Assembly: GCA_016793925.1 (NCBI GenBank)
Contig: JAEULH010000040.1
Location: 47,269 to 111,268, forward strand
Reading direction: 5' to 3'
Origin: Rhodospirillales bacterium
Lineage (GTDB): Bacteria > Pseudomonadota > Alphaproteobacteria > Rhodospirillales > Defluviicoccaceae
DNA length: 64,000 nucleotides
The notes under the pieces are model-generated. The model did no database searches. It was not told where the DNA came from and saw nothing but the letters and a program-made list of their open reading frames with translations. This document shows, one piece after another, positions 48,683 through 58,040 of this stretch; position 1 is the stretch's first letter; every line of letters starts with the position of its first letter. A program made the translations under genes and the position numbers.

Positions 48683-49609
48683 CTACTCGGCGTCCGGCGG
48701 TGCGTAACTGAGCCCGTGGTCGAGGAAGGTCCGGGTCATTTTGCCGCTCTCGACCATCTCGGCGATGATATCGCCGACAGCGTAGCCGAGGTCGCGGGAG
48801 CGCTCATCGACGGCAGCGCCGATCAGCCAGGTCGAGCCGGGGATCTCGACCGGCGAGATCTCGAAGTCTTTGCGGGCGGGGCCCAGTCCGGCCTCGATCT
48901 CGGCCTCCGTCCCGAACGCGGCGACAACCTCCCCGGCCCGCAAGGCGTCCGCCGCCGCAATGGTGGTGGGGTAGTGGACGAGGCGTCCGCGCAGGCTGCC
49001 GCCGAAAGCGTTGAGGAGGTAGTAGTCGGCGAGCGTCGCGATCTCGACGCCGACCCGGCCCTCGCTGCGTTCGCCCAGTTCCGCCAGGCTTGTCACCCCG
49101 GTGTCCGGATCGCGGCTGCCGGCCATCACCAGGCGCATGCGAGCGTAGGGGCCGAATATGGCGACCTGCTTGTTGCGCAGCGCGAAGCGGCGATCCACCG
49201 GCACGTGCAGCATGACGTCGGCGACCCCGCCGCCCAGGTAGTGGCCCTTCCACACCGCATTGCGCAGATCGTCGTCCACCGTCTCGCCGGCGGTCAGCGG
49301 CATCAGGCTGACGGGCAGGCCGAGCCGCTCCGCGATGGCGCGGGCAATGTCGACGTCGACCCCGGCGAAGCGACCGTCGCTGACCTCCGAGAACGGAGCG
49401 AAATCCCGGTAGACGGCGATCCGGATCGTGCCGCTCTCACGCACTTCGTCGAGCGGACGCGCCGTCGCGGGATCCGCGCGCCAACCGGTCGTCGCCAGTA
49501 AAAATGCAGCTACGGCCAAGAGGCGCAGCGTCGCAGAGCGTCGCGTCAAGCGGAAGGCCGCCTTCGGCAACGGTCCGACTGCTGCCGCGGAAATGGGCCG
49601 TTCATCCAT
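48683..49609 (-). CDS. Periplasmic binding protein linked to quinoprotein metabolism
   Basis: 308 residues, family-3 solute-binding fold: signal segment [20 protein letters not shown], then [20 protein letters not shown] and [20 protein letters not shown]. Proteins of this type (MxaJ-like, quinoprotein-dehydrogenase-associated) accompany PQQ enzymes without ABC permease genes; none is present here. It may assist maturation or electron transfer of a quinoprotein rather than transport. It lies 143 bp upstream of pqqA on the same strand. Confidence 0.78.
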   Translation of the reverse strand: MDERPISAAAVGPLPKAAFRLTRRSATLRLLAVAAFLLATTGWRADPATARPLDEVRESGTIRIAVYRDFAPFSEVSDGRFAGVDVDIARAIAERLGLPVSLMPLTAGETVDDDLRNAVWKGHYLGGGVADVMLHVPVDRRFALRNKQVAIFGPYARMRLVMAGSRDPDTGVTSLAELGERSEGRVGVEIATLADYYLLNAFGGSLRGRLVHYPTTIAAADALRAGEVVAAFGTEAEIEAGLGPARKDFEISPVEIPGSTWLIGAAVDERSRDLGYAVGDIIAEMVESGKMTRTFLDHGLSYAPPDAE

Positions 49610-49766
49610 GGGCGCACTCTCGCAAGCCGCCGCCTACGACTTCAACTCGACCAAAGTCCGATTTACGGAAATACCGACGCCGCCGCACCATCTATTCTCA
49701 GTCAGCAACAAGAAGACGGGCGAGTGCCGCCGTCGGCGTGCACCGACCGGGAGAGGGAGGCGTACC

Positions 49767-51287
49767 ATGATTCATCAAGCGCTTGAAAAGCTCGCCGAGA
49801 GCATTGTCATCCGACCGAAGTATGACAATTTCATCGGCGGCGCCTGGACCCCGCCCGCGCGCGGCCAGTACTTCACAAACCCGACGCCGGTAACCGGCCT
49901 GCCGTTGTGCGAGGTCGCCCGGTCGACGGCTGAGGATATCGAAGCGGCGCTGGACGCCGCCCATGCCGCGAAGGCCGGCTGGGGCGCGACGGCGCCGGCG
50001 GAGCGCGCGATCATCCTCAACAAGATCGCCGATCGCATGGAAGAGCGGCTGGAAATCCTGGCCATGGTCGAGACCCTCGACAACGGCAAGCCCATCCGCG
50101 AGACGAAGGCCGCCGACATTCCGCTCGCGATCGATCACTTCCGCTATTTCGCCGGCTGCATTCGGGCCCAGGAGGGCAGCGTCTGCGAGATCGACGCCAC
50201 CACCTACGCCTACCATTACCATGAGCCGCTCGGCGTCGTCGGCCAGATCATTCCGTGGAACTTCCCGATCCTGATGGCGACCTGGAAGCTGGCGCCGGCT
50301 CTGGCCGCCGGCAACTGCGTCGTGCTCAAACCGGCCGAGCAAACGCCGATGTCGATCATGGTGATGATGGATCTGATCGGCGATCTCCTGCCGCCGGGCG
50401 TCGTCAACGTCGTCAACGGCTTCGGGGTCGAGGCCGGGAAGCCGCTGGCCAGCAACAAGCGCATCGCCAAGGTCGCCTTTACCGGCGAGACGACCACCGG
50501 CCGGCTGATCATGCAGTACGCGGCCGAGAACATCATCCCGGTAACGCTGGAGCTGGGCGGAAAGTCGCCGAACATCTTCTTCGCCGACGTCATGGCGGAG
50601 GACGACGCCTTTTTCGACAAGGTGCTCGAAGGGTTCGCCATGTTCGCCCTGAACCAGGGCGAGGTCTGCACCTGCCCGAGCCGGGCGCTGATCCACGAGA
50701 GCATCTACGACCGCTTCATGGAAAGGGCGATCGCCCGGGTCCGCAGCGTCAAGCAGGGCCATCCGCTCGATCCCACCACCATGCTGGGCGCGCAGGCGTC
50801 GAACGATCAGCTCGAAAAGATCCTGTCCTACATCGACATCGGCAAGGCGGAAGGGGCGAAAGTCCTGACCGGCGGCAAGCGGGCCAGCCTCGATGGCGAG
50901 CTGTCCAAGGGCTACTACGTCGAGCCGACGGTCTTCGAAGGCGAAAACAGGATGCGCGTCTTCCAGGAGGAGATCTTCGGGCCGGTGGTCTCGGTGGCGA
51001 AATTCAAGGACGAAGACGAGGCGGTCGAGATGGCCAACGACACCCTCTATGGCCTGGGCGCCGGCGTCTGGACCCGCGACGGGAACCGCGCCTTCCGCGT
51101 CGGCCGGGCCGTGCAGGCGGGCCGGGTGTGGACCAACTGCTACCACCTCTATCCGGCGCACGCGGCGTTCGGCGGCTACAAGCAGTCGGGCATCGGTCGC
51201 GAGAACCACAAGATGATGCTGGATCACTACCAGCAGACCAAGAACCTGCTGGTAAGCTACAGTGCCAACCCGCTCGGCTTCTTCTAG
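49767..51287 (+). CDS. exaC: NAD-dependent aldehyde dehydrogenase (ExaC/AldB-like)
   Basis: 506 residues. Oxidises acetaldehyde and similar aldehydes to acids, the step after quinoprotein alcohol dehydrogenase. [20 protein letters not shown] binds [13 protein letters not shown] carries the general-base Glu; [13 protein letters not shown] holds the catalytic Cys with the extra Cys typical of the ExaC/AcoD group. Start at 49767 ([20 protein letters not shown]) follows GAGGGAGG. Divergent from the binding-protein/pqq operon; DUF779 follows. Confidence 0.92.
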   Translation: MIHQALEKLAESIVIRPKYDNFIGGAWTPPARGQYFTNPTPVTGLPLCEVARSTAEDIEAALDAAHAAKAGWGATAPAERAIILNKIADRMEERLEILAMVETLDNGKPIRETKAADIPLAIDHFRYFAGCIRAQEGSVCEIDATTYAYHYHEPLGVVGQIIPWNFPILMATWKLAPALAAGNCVVLKPAEQTPMSIMVMMDLIGDLLPPGVVNVVNGFGVEAGKPLASNKRIAKVAFTGETTTGRLIMQYAAENIIPVTLELGGKSPNIFFADVMAEDDAFFDKVLEGFAMFALNQGEVCTCPSRALIHESIYDRFMERAIARVRSVKQGHPLDPTTMLGAQASNDQLEKILSYIDIGKAEGAKVLTGGKRASLDGELSKGYYVEPTVFEGENRMRVFQEEIFGPVVSVAKFKDEDEAVEMANDTLYGLGAGVWTRDGNRAFRVGRAVQAGRVWTNCYHLYPAHAAFGGYKQSGIGRENHKMMLDHYQQTKNLLVSYSANPLGFF

Positions 51288-51309
51288 GTCTTAAGGGAAG
51301 ACCGGCAGC

Positions 51310-51337
51310 GCGGAGGCGGACCCGCGTCCGCCTCCGC
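51310..51337 (+). terminator. Perfect 12-bp hairpin between exaC and the DUF779 gene
   Basis: GCGGAGGCGGAC, loop CCGC, GTCCGCCTCCGC. Extremely stable, but no U-tract and the next gene starts 27 bp later on the same strand, so it may lower DUF779 expression or stabilise exaC mRNA. Confidence 0.55.
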
Positions 51338-51363
51338 CGCCAGTTCCTTTATGGATGGGAAAC

Positions 51364-51747
51364 ATGGTCGACCGGGTTATTGTAACACCCGCCGCGGTCG
51401 AGATGATCGAGCGCCTGAAGGCTGTCCACGGTCCGCTGGCCTTTCACCAGTCGGGCGGCTGCTGCGACGGCTCCTCGCCGATGTGTTATCCTGCGGGCGA
51501 GTTCCGCACCGGCGGCCAGGACCGCAGACTTGGCGCGATCGCCGGCTGCGAGTTCTTCATCGGCACGGCGCAGTACGAACATTGGGCCCACACCCAGCTC
51601 ATCATCGACGTCGTCCCCGGCCGCGGCTCCGGGTTCTCGCTGGAGGCGCCGGAGGGCGTGCGCTTTCTGACCCGTGGGCGGGTGTTCAGCGATGAGGAGG
51701 TGGCGGAACTCGAGCGCGAGGCCGCCCTCCAGCCAGGCGGCGGCTGA
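51364..51747 (+). CDS. DUF779 protein
   Basis: 127 residues. Signature FHQSGGCCDGSSPMCYPAGE with three cysteines, possibly metal- or redox-active. DUF779 genes regularly follow ExaC-type aldehyde dehydrogenase genes, as here; function unknown. ATG 51364 (MVDRVIVTPAAVEMI) fits the family start; ATG 51355 is in frame. Confidence 0.88.
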   Translation: MVDRVIVTPAAVEMIERLKAVHGPLAFHQSGGCCDGSSPMCYPAGEFRTGGQDRRLGAIAGCEFFIGTAQYEHWAHTQLIIDVVPGRGSGFSLEAPEGVRFLTRGRVFSDEEVAELEREAALQPGGG

Positions 51748-51762
51748 CGGCCCTTCGCCTGC

Positions 51763-52077
51763 CTAGCGGCCGAGGCAGCGGATCTCGTTCGATCCGGTGA
51801 CGCTCACCGTACGGTCCCACGGCACGTAGATCTGGCAAAGCTGGCGCGGGTCGCTCGTCCACCACAGGCGCACGGTGACGCCGACGCCGTGCTCGGCGTC
51901 ACCGTCGGGTAGCGGAACCGGGGTGTCGCCGGATGGGATGGTGACCGGTCGCGACCCGGGGAGGACGGCCTTGACCGGGTGGTCGGACCGGTTCTCCACG
52001 TAGACCGCGCTGTCGCCGGCGAAGGCTCCTGCGCCGGCAACGTCGGCGGCCAGGAACGCCATGGCCGCCGCCGCCAT
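51763..52077 (-). CDS. Small exported hypothetical protein
   Basis: 104 residues. N-terminal hydrophobic signal (AAMAFLAADVAGAGAFAGD), then a beta-rich region (SAVYVENRSDHPVKAVLPGS) and two cysteines (LCQIYV, IRCLGR). Follows the PotD-like binding-protein gene by 47 bp on the same strand. Not recognised; no good ribosome site, so the start is tentative. Confidence 0.55.
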   Translation of the reverse strand: MAAAAMAFLAADVAGAGAFAGDSAVYVENRSDHPVKAVLPGSRPVTIPSGDTPVPLPDGDAEHGVGVTVRLWWTSDPRQLCQIYVPWDRTVSVTGSNEIRCLGR

Positions 52078-52124
52078 CCGGTAACGTTTGCCGCGAGGGC
52101 GGGCCCTGCTCAAGGACGAGGCCG

Positions 52125-53165
52125 CTACTGCGCCGCCCAGGAATTGAACCGCTTGTTGAGTTCGTCGATGTGGTCGGTCCAGAAGCTGACGTCGATCGGG
52201 ACCGAAACCTCGAGGTTCTGCGGCGCGCTCGGCAGGTTCTCCAGCAACTTCGGCGGGATGCTGTCCATCGCAGCCTTGTTGGTCACGCCGTACGAGATGT
52301 ATTCGGGCAGCTGCGCCTGGCGCTTGGCGTCGCTCATGAAGGCGATGAGCTTCTTGCCCTGATCGACGTTCGGGCTGCCGTTGAGGATGACCCAGGAGTC
52401 GACGGCGTAGATGCTCCCCGGCCAGACGATGCGGAAGTCCTTGCCTTCGCGGCGAGGGGCGTCGAGGCGGCCATTGTACACCGATGTCATGGCGACCTCG
52501 CCGGAGGCCAGCAGCTGCGGCGGCTGTGCGCCGGCTTCCCACCAGATGATGTTCGACTTGATCTTGTCCAGCTTGGCGAACGCCCGGTCGACGCCTTCCT
52601 TCGTCGCCAGCACGGTGTAGACGTCCTTCGGCGCCACGCCATCGGCCATCAGCGCAAACTCGAGCGTGTACTTCGGCCCCTTGCGCATCCCGCGCTTGCC
52701 GGGGAAGTGCTCGACGTCCCAGAAATCCGCCCAGGACTTCGGGCCTCCCTTCGGGAATTTGCTGGCGTCGTAGGCAAGGACCGTGGACCAGACGATGGCG
52801 CCGACGCCGCAGTCGCTGACGGCGCTGTCCAGGAACTTGTCGCGGCCGCCAAGCGCATCCCAGTCGATCGGAATCAGCAGGCCCTCGTCACAGCCGATGC
52901 TGAGCTCTTCGGCTTCGACCTGGACCACGTCCCACGAAACGGCGCCGCCCTCGACCTTTGCCCGGAGGGTGCCGATGCCGCCGTCCCACGAGTCCTCGAC
53001 CAGCGGAATCCCGGTTTGCTGCTTGAACGGTTCGAAATAGACCTTGCGTTGGGCGTCCTGGTAGGAGCCGCCCCAGGAGACGACGCTCAGGTCGCGCGCC
53101 GAGGCGGCGCCGGCGAGCGTAACCGTGACGCCGGCCATAACAGCAGTTCTGACGATAGCGTTCAT
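52125..53165 (-). CDS. ABC transporter substrate-binding protein, PotD/spermidine-putrescine type
   Basis: 346 residues. Signal peptide ...GVTVTLAGAASARD, then LSVVSWGGSYQDAQRKVYFE, typical of family-1 polyamine/opine-type binding proteins; later FPGKRGMRKGPKYTLEFALM and SEVAM-like GEVAMTSVYNGRL. ATG 53165 follows GGGAGAC. No ATPase or permease genes are beside it, so it is an orphan or partners with a distant transporter. The ligand is unknown. Confidence 0.88.
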   Translation of the reverse strand: MNAIVRTAVMAGVTVTLAGAASARDLSVVSWGGSYQDAQRKVYFEPFKQQTGIPLVEDSWDGGIGTLRAKVEGGAVSWDVVQVEAEELSIGCDEGLLIPIDWDALGGRDKFLDSAVSDCGVGAIVWSTVLAYDASKFPKGGPKSWADFWDVEHFPGKRGMRKGPKYTLEFALMADGVAPKDVYTVLATKEGVDRAFAKLDKIKSNIIWWEAGAQPPQLLASGEVAMTSVYNGRLDAPRREGKDFRIVWPGSIYAVDSWVILNGSPNVDQGKKLIAFMSDAKRQAQLPEYISYGVTNKAAMDSIPPKLLENLPSAPQNLEVSVPIDVSFWTDHIDELNKRFNSWAAQ

Positions 53166-53308
53166 GATGCCGTCTCCCATCGCAGCGTTGTTGCCGGCCT
53201 CGCGGTCCGGATGCCGGTCGGGGCGTCGTCGCGCCCCCGGTCCGACGAGCGTACTCGCACTGCCTCGTAGGCGACAAGCGTTGCCGCAACGAGGGCCTTG
53301 CGGCTCGC

Positions 53309-54814
53309 TCAGGCCCAGGTGCGGGCGGTGCGGCGGTCGGCGCGAAGCTCGACGAGGCGGTGGTTGTTGGTGTCGGAGACGAGCAGCCGGTTGGGTCCGG
53401 CGACGGCGATTCCCGATGGTTCGCTGCAGGCGAAGGCGCCGTCATCGAAGCCGAACGCGCGCTCGCCGAGGTCGCTGACCTGACCGCGAAGCGGATCGAC
53501 GACGCGGAGGACGCCGTTGTAGGTGTCGGCGACGATGAGCCGGCCGCACCACCAGTCGATGCCGAGGCAATGCTGGAACCGCGCCGTCGCCAGCGGGCCG
53601 TTGACGTGGCCGAACTCGAAAAGTCCGGCCCCGGCGAGCGTGCGAACCTCGCCGCCGCGGCCGAGGTCGAGCGCGCGGACGGCCGAGGCCTCGCTGTCGA
53701 CGAAGTAAAGCGTCGTCGCCGCGTCATCGAGCGCCAGAGCCGAAGGCTGGGCGAGATGCGCCGCCTCGGGCGGACCGTCGACGAGTTCTTCCGATCCCGT
53801 CCCGGCCAGGGGCTCGAGCAGACCGCTCTTCAGGTCGATCACGCCCAGTTGATGCGTGCCGGCGTTGCTGAAGAAGAGCCGGTCGCCGCGAAGCGCGAGA
53901 TCCCACACCGACGCCAGCGCGACGTCGTGGCTCGGCAATGTCCGTGTCAGGATCCCGCCGCGCGTTCCGGTGCCGGCGACGGTCGAGACGGCCCCGGACG
54001 CGATCTCGATCTTGCGGATGGCGTGGTTGCCGGTATCGGCGACGTAGATGAAGCGACAGTCGCAGACGAGGCCCTGCGGGTTGTTGAAAGCGCTGTCCTC
54101 GCCGGCGAGGTCGATGAAGCCCGGCTCGCCGCGCCCGAACCGGCGCGTTTCGCGGCCGTCGTCGGCAAGGAGCACCACCTGATGATGGCCGCTGTCGGCG
54201 CAGGCCCACCAGCGACGATCCGGATCCCGCCCTGCGAACGGCGACAGGGGCAGCGGCTTGATCGCGCTCGGATAGCGCAACCGCCGGCGGAGCGCGCGGC
54301 CGCCATCAGCCGCGGCGTCGGCCGGGCGGCAGGGAAGCGGCGCCGGTACGACGGCGCGGGGGCGGCAGTCGCGGACCATCCGGCCGATGCCGCACAGCAG
54401 CTTGTCGCAATCCGGCTCTCCCGGCAGGTCGCCCAGCACCTTGCCGTCGGGGCCGATAAACACCAGCGTCGGCCATCCGAGGACGCCGTATGCCTGCCAC
54501 AGGGCGAGGTCCCGGTCGTGAACGACGGGGTGGCGGATGTCGTAGCGAGCCAACGCATGGGCGAGCGCGGCGCTGTCGCGTTCGGCGGGGAACTTGGGCG
54601 AATGAACGCCGATGACGAAGACGGCCTCAGCGGGAAAGGAGGCCCTGATCCGTCTCAACGTCGGCTGAACGTTGATGCAGTTGACGCAGCAGATCGTCCA
54701 GAAGTCCAGTATGACCAGCCGTCCACGCAGGTCCGAGAGCGCGAGCGGTCGATCGACGTTGAACCATTCAAGACCGGGCCGATCGAGCTCCGGCGCCGGC
54801 CTCAGCCCGAACAT
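53309..54814 (-). CDS. Thioredoxin-like / NHL-repeat protein (NHLRC2-like)
   Basis: 501 residues. The N-domain is TlpA-like: LVILDFWTICCVNCINVQPT with the CCVNC active site and GWPTLVFIGPDGK with the cis-Pro. The C-domain (~190-490) is an NHL beta-propeller (FNNPQGLVCDCRFIYVADTG, ARFQHCLGIDWWCGRLIVAD, LLVSDTNNHRLVEL). No signal peptide, so cytoplasmic. This domain pair is conserved from bacteria to the animal NHLRC2; function unclear. ATG 54814 follows GGAGGGAG; ATG 54862 would add 16 residues but lacks a ribosome site. Confidence 0.88.
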   Translation of the reverse strand: MFGLRPAPELDRPGLEWFNVDRPLALSDLRGRLVILDFWTICCVNCINVQPTLRRIRASFPAEAVFVIGVHSPKFPAERDSAALAHALARYDIRHPVVHDRDLALWQAYGVLGWPTLVFIGPDGKVLGDLPGEPDCDKLLCGIGRMVRDCRPRAVVPAPLPCRPADAAADGGRALRRRLRYPSAIKPLPLSPFAGRDPDRRWWACADSGHHQVVLLADDGRETRRFGRGEPGFIDLAGEDSAFNNPQGLVCDCRFIYVADTGNHAIRKIEIASGAVSTVAGTGTRGGILTRTLPSHDVALASVWDLALRGDRLFFSNAGTHQLGVIDLKSGLLEPLAGTGSEELVDGPPEAAHLAQPSALALDDAATTLYFVDSEASAVRALDLGRGGEVRTLAGAGLFEFGHVNGPLATARFQHCLGIDWWCGRLIVADTYNGVLRVVDPLRGQVSDLGERAFGFDDGAFACSEPSGIAVAGPNRLLVSDTNNHRLVELRADRRTARTWA

Positions 54815-55046
54815 GCGCGCATAGCTCCCTCCGCTTTTTTGACGAGGGCGCGACAAGCTCATCACGTAGGGGCGGCGCGCCTGAGTTGCGAGCGCGTTTT
54901 ATTTTCAAGCTGACGGAGTTTAAGTTGGGTCAAGTCGGTCGTGGCGGCCGCCAAGCGCGTCTTCTACAATTGCTCTGCCGATCGGTGAGACCGGGAAGCC
55001 GCGCCTTCGTGCGCGTGAGGCAAAACGCCGGCCAAAGGAGCGTGCC

Positions 55047-55883
55047 ATGACCATCAAAGACCTTCTGGTGCACATCGACGAGGCTCCCCACAGCGACGCC
55101 CGGCTCGATGCGGCGATCGGGCTGGCGCAGGCGCACGATGCGCATCTGATCGGCGTTCACGCGATCACCCGGCCGCACATACCCAACTACATCTGGACCC
55201 AGATCGGCGAGGAGATGCTCAGGTCGCTGGTGGCGCAGGACGCCGAGAGGGAGCGGCGTTCGGAAGCCGCCTTCCAGGAACGCGTGCGCCGCGCCGGGAT
55301 CCGCGGCGAATGGCGGAGCGCCGACAGCGATCCGTTGTCGGCGCTTAATCTGAACGCGCGCTACGCCGATCTGGCGGTGGTCGGCCAACGCGATCCATCG
55401 GGCGAAGACGCGAGCGATGACCCGGCCATCCCCGATCACCTCATCCTTTCGCTCGGCCGCCCGGTCCTGGTGGTGCCGTTTGCCGGCGCCTACGACACCA
55501 TCGGTCAGCATATCCTCGTCGCCTGGGATGCGAGCCGGCTGGCGGCCCGCGCCGTCAACGACGCCCTGCCGCTGCTGGTCCACGCAAAGACGGTGAGCGT
55601 ACTCGCGGTCAACCCGCACGGTGGGACGGACGGCGACGGGCAAATCCCCAGTGCCGACATCTGCCTTCACCTGGCCCGCCACGGGGTGAAGGCCGAGGCC
55701 GAGCACCTCTTTGCAGATGACATGGACGTCGGCGACATTCTTCTCGACCACGCGGCCGAGACCGGCGCCGACCTGATCGTCAGCGGCGCCTACGGGCACG
55801 CCCGCTGGCGGGAACTGGTCCTCGGCGGTGTCACCCGGCACCTCCTGCAGCACATGACGGTTCCGGTGTTGCTCTCGCATTAG
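55047..55883 (+). CDS. Tandem universal stress protein
   Basis: 278 residues, two UspA domains. The first begins KDLLVHIDEAPHSDARLD; the second (ILVAWDASRLAARAVNDALP) ends in the ATP-type loop SGAYGHARWRELVLGGVTRH. Only the second domain keeps the G-x2-G-x9-G nucleotide motif. ATG follows AAAGGAG. Divergent from the thioredoxin-NHL gene. Confidence 0.92.
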   Translation: MTIKDLLVHIDEAPHSDARLDAAIGLAQAHDAHLIGVHAITRPHIPNYIWTQIGEEMLRSLVAQDAERERRSEAAFQERVRRAGIRGEWRSADSDPLSALNLNARYADLAVVGQRDPSGEDASDDPAIPDHLILSLGRPVLVVPFAGAYDTIGQHILVAWDASRLAARAVNDALPLLVHAKTVSVLAVNPHGGTDGDGQIPSADICLHLARHGVKAEAEHLFADDMDVGDILLDHAAETGADLIVSGAYGHARWRELVLGGVTRHLLQHMTVPVLLSH

Positions 55884-56193
55884 ATCAACCCGCCTTTCCG
55901 ACAGGGCCGGCCGGAAGCAGGTCGATCCGAGCGCCGGGCGTCAGCCTGGTTCGTCGGATCGTCACGCAGCGGATCGACGCGAACGCGCGGCGCGTGATTG
56001 CGCACGCCCGCTTCGAGCCGGCACGCCCGACGTAGCGGGCCGCCAAATTCACAAATAAATACGTACTAATTTGTTCAAATTAAGTATAGAGCAATGAATA
56101 TAATATAACACCAAATAATGATTTTGACCTGATTTGGCCTCCGGCTTAATGTATTCGAAGCGTTCGGGGGACGCATTCACGCAGGAGGACCTC
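55884..56193 (+). promoter_or_regulatory. AT-rich promoter region of flp
   Basis: 310 bp without a gene. 56045-56150 is one of the most AT-rich stretches of the window (ATGAATATAATATAAC and similar), the expected setting for the promoter of a strongly expressed pilin gene; TATAAT at ~56099 is a possible -10. A CAGGAGGAC ribosome site ends just before ATG 56194. Confidence 0.45.
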
Positions 56194-56373
56194 ATGAAGC
56201 TCAATTCCGTTACAAACATTCTTCGCGACGAGTCCGGCGCGACCGCCATCGAGTACGGCCTGATCGCTGGCCTGGTATCGGTCGTCGCCATCACAGCCCT
56301 GAGCGCCACTGGCGACTCGCTGATCTCGATCTTCGAGAAGGTCTCGGGGAAGCTGGCGGAAGCCGCACAGTAG
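56194..56373 (+). CDS. flp: Flp-type pilin
   Basis: 59 residues. The type IVb leader ends in DESG and cleavage before ATAIEYGLIAGLVSVVAITA gives the mature pilin; Glu+5 and Tyr+6 of the Flp motif are present. The product assembles into Tad pili after processing by the prepilin peptidase encoded next. A perfect hairpin follows, separating it from cpaA and allowing excess pilin. Confidence 0.95.
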   Translation: MKLNSVTNILRDESGATAIEYGLIAGLVSVVAITALSATGDSLISIFEKVSGKLAEAAQ

Positions 56374-56402
56374 CCCTTTCGGAAGATCAGCGGACAGAGG
56401 AC

Positions 56403-56430
56403 CGGAGCGGCGCTCGCGCTCGCCGCTCCG
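56403..56430 (+). terminator. Hairpin after flp
   Basis: CGGAGCGGCG, loop CTCGCGCT, CGCCGCTCCG: 10 base pairs, 30 bp past the flp stop. No T-run; likely attenuates read-through into the pilus machinery genes or protects the flp message. Confidence 0.6.
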
Positions 56431-56559
56431 CCCCGGCCGCCTCGCCGGGCCATGGTCAACGGATCCGACGCGCCATCTCCACCAGGCTCTTTGCGGGCGC
56501 AGGGCCAGGCGCACCGCCGCTTGAGCAAACTCTGCGCGCGCGATCAGGTAAACCCGGCC

Positions 56560-57072
56560 ATGAACGCCTCGCCGCTTATCGACCTCTTCACGGTGACCCT
56601 GCTTTTCGGCCTGCTTGCCCTTGCCGTCGTGAGCGACATCGAGGCGATGCGGATCCCCAACCGGATCTGTCTGTGCATCGTCGCGCTTTATCCAAGTCAC
56701 GTGCTCGCCAGCGCCGCGCCGATCGACTGGCCGGGCGCCACTGCGGCCGCGGCGGCCGTCTTCGGTCTTGGCCTGATCCCGTTTCTCTTCCGCCTGATGG
56801 GCGGCGGCGACGTCAAGCTCATGGCCGCCCTCGCGCTCTGGGCCGGGCCGGGCGTCGTCGTCGACTTCATGGCCGTTACCTTTTTCTTAGGCGGTGTCAT
56901 GGCACTACTGATGATCAGCCCCTTCCGCTTTGCCATGGCGAGGACGTGCGAGGCGATCGGGCGCGAAGACTTCGGCGAGGTGCTGCTCAACCGCGCCATT
57001 CCCTACGCCATCGCCATTGCCGGCGGCGGCTACCTGACGGTGGGCCCGCGCCTCCTGAGCGCCATCGGTTGA
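56560..57072 (+). CDS. cpaA: Prepilin peptidase CpaA/TadV
   Basis: 170 residues, membrane aspartyl protease that removes the Flp leader. First Asp in VVSDIEAMRIPNRI, second in FRLMGGGDVKLMAALALWAG (G-x-G-D). About five hydrophobic segments. ATG 56560 (MNASPLIDLFTV); in-frame upstream codons lack pilin-peptidase character. Confidence 0.93.
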   Translation: MNASPLIDLFTVTLLFGLLALAVVSDIEAMRIPNRICLCIVALYPSHVLASAAPIDWPGATAAAAAVFGLGLIPFLFRLMGGGDVKLMAALALWAGPGVVVDFMAVTFFLGGVMALLMISPFRFAMARTCEAIGREDFGEVLLNRAIPYAIAIAGGGYLTVGPRLLSAIG

Positions 57073-57093
57073 GGATGAAGGACCATTCAGGCC

Positions 57094-58029
57094 ATGAACC
57101 CGAGAACGATCATTCTCCTCGTCGTGGCGCTGACGGCGGCGGGGATGACCGCCTTTTTCGCCAACACCTGGATGGCGGCACAGCGCGCCGCGCTCGAGGA
57201 CCATGGCGCCCCGGCCGAAGCGCCGGCTGCGATCCGGACGGTGGAGGTGCTTGTCGCCAAGCGGAGCCTGCCCACCGGCGCCTTCATACGCGATGGCGAT
57301 CTGGCATGGAGCGCCTGGCCGGAACAGAACGTCGTTGGCGAATACCTGGTCGAAGGCAAGGCGGCCGACACGGATCTGGTCGGCGCCGTCACCCGCACGA
57401 GGCTCTTCGCCGGCGAGCCGATAACACGCTCACGGGTGGTGAAGAAGGGCGACCAGGGCTTCCTCGCCGCCGTCCTCGAACCCGACCAGCGCGCCGTCTC
57501 GATCCCGGTCGACGCGGTCTCGGGCATCTCCGGCTTCATCTTTCCGGGCGACTTTGTCGACGTCCTGCTGACCTTCAGCCAGACGGTCACCGATGAAGCG
57601 TCGGACCGCAGTTCGACCCGCTATTTCAGCCGAACCCTGCTCAACCGCGTGCGCATTCTGGCGATCGACCAGACGGTCGAAAACCCGGACGGCGGCGCTG
57701 CACAGGTCGCCAAGACGGCGACGCTCGAGGTCAGCCCGAAGCAGGCTGAGAAGATCGCCGTCGCCCAGGAGATCGGTTCGCTGTCGCTGAGCCTGCACAG
57801 CATCGTCGTCGAGGAGCCGGAAATCGACACGCTGATCCGCCAGGCCAGCCTGCGCATGCCGAATGTGGTCTCGTCGGCGAAGTCGGCGGCGACGGCGACC
57901 GGCGGCTATACGACCGATATCGACGTCCTGAACATGATCGGCGACCCGTACGGATTGCCGCCTCCGGCCGGGTTCGGCCCGCGCGTCAACGTCCTGCGTG
58001 GCGGGGACGCCAGGCAGGTCCGGTTCTGA
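57094..58029 (+). CDS. cpaB: Pilus assembly protein CpaB/RcpC
   Basis: 311 residues. One N-terminal membrane anchor (IILLVVALTAAGMTAFFANT), then an SAF domain (VEVLVAKRSLPTGAFIRDGD) and the RcpC beta region (RAVSIPVDAVSGISGFIFPG, GDFVDVLLT). Periplasmic part of the Tad apparatus near the secretin. Confidence 0.93.
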   Translation: MNPRTIILLVVALTAAGMTAFFANTWMAAQRAALEDHGAPAEAPAAIRTVEVLVAKRSLPTGAFIRDGDLAWSAWPEQNVVGEYLVEGKAADTDLVGAVTRTRLFAGEPITRSRVVKKGDQGFLAAVLEPDQRAVSIPVDAVSGISGFIFPGDFVDVLLTFSQTVTDEASDRSSTRYFSRTLLNRVRILAIDQTVENPDGGAAQVAKTATLEVSPKQAEKIAVAQEIGSLSLSLHSIVVEEPEIDTLIRQASLRMPNVVSSAKSAATATGGYTTDIDVLNMIGDPYGLPPPAGFGPRVNVLRGGDARQVRF

Positions 58030-58040
58030 GGAGCGACGCG

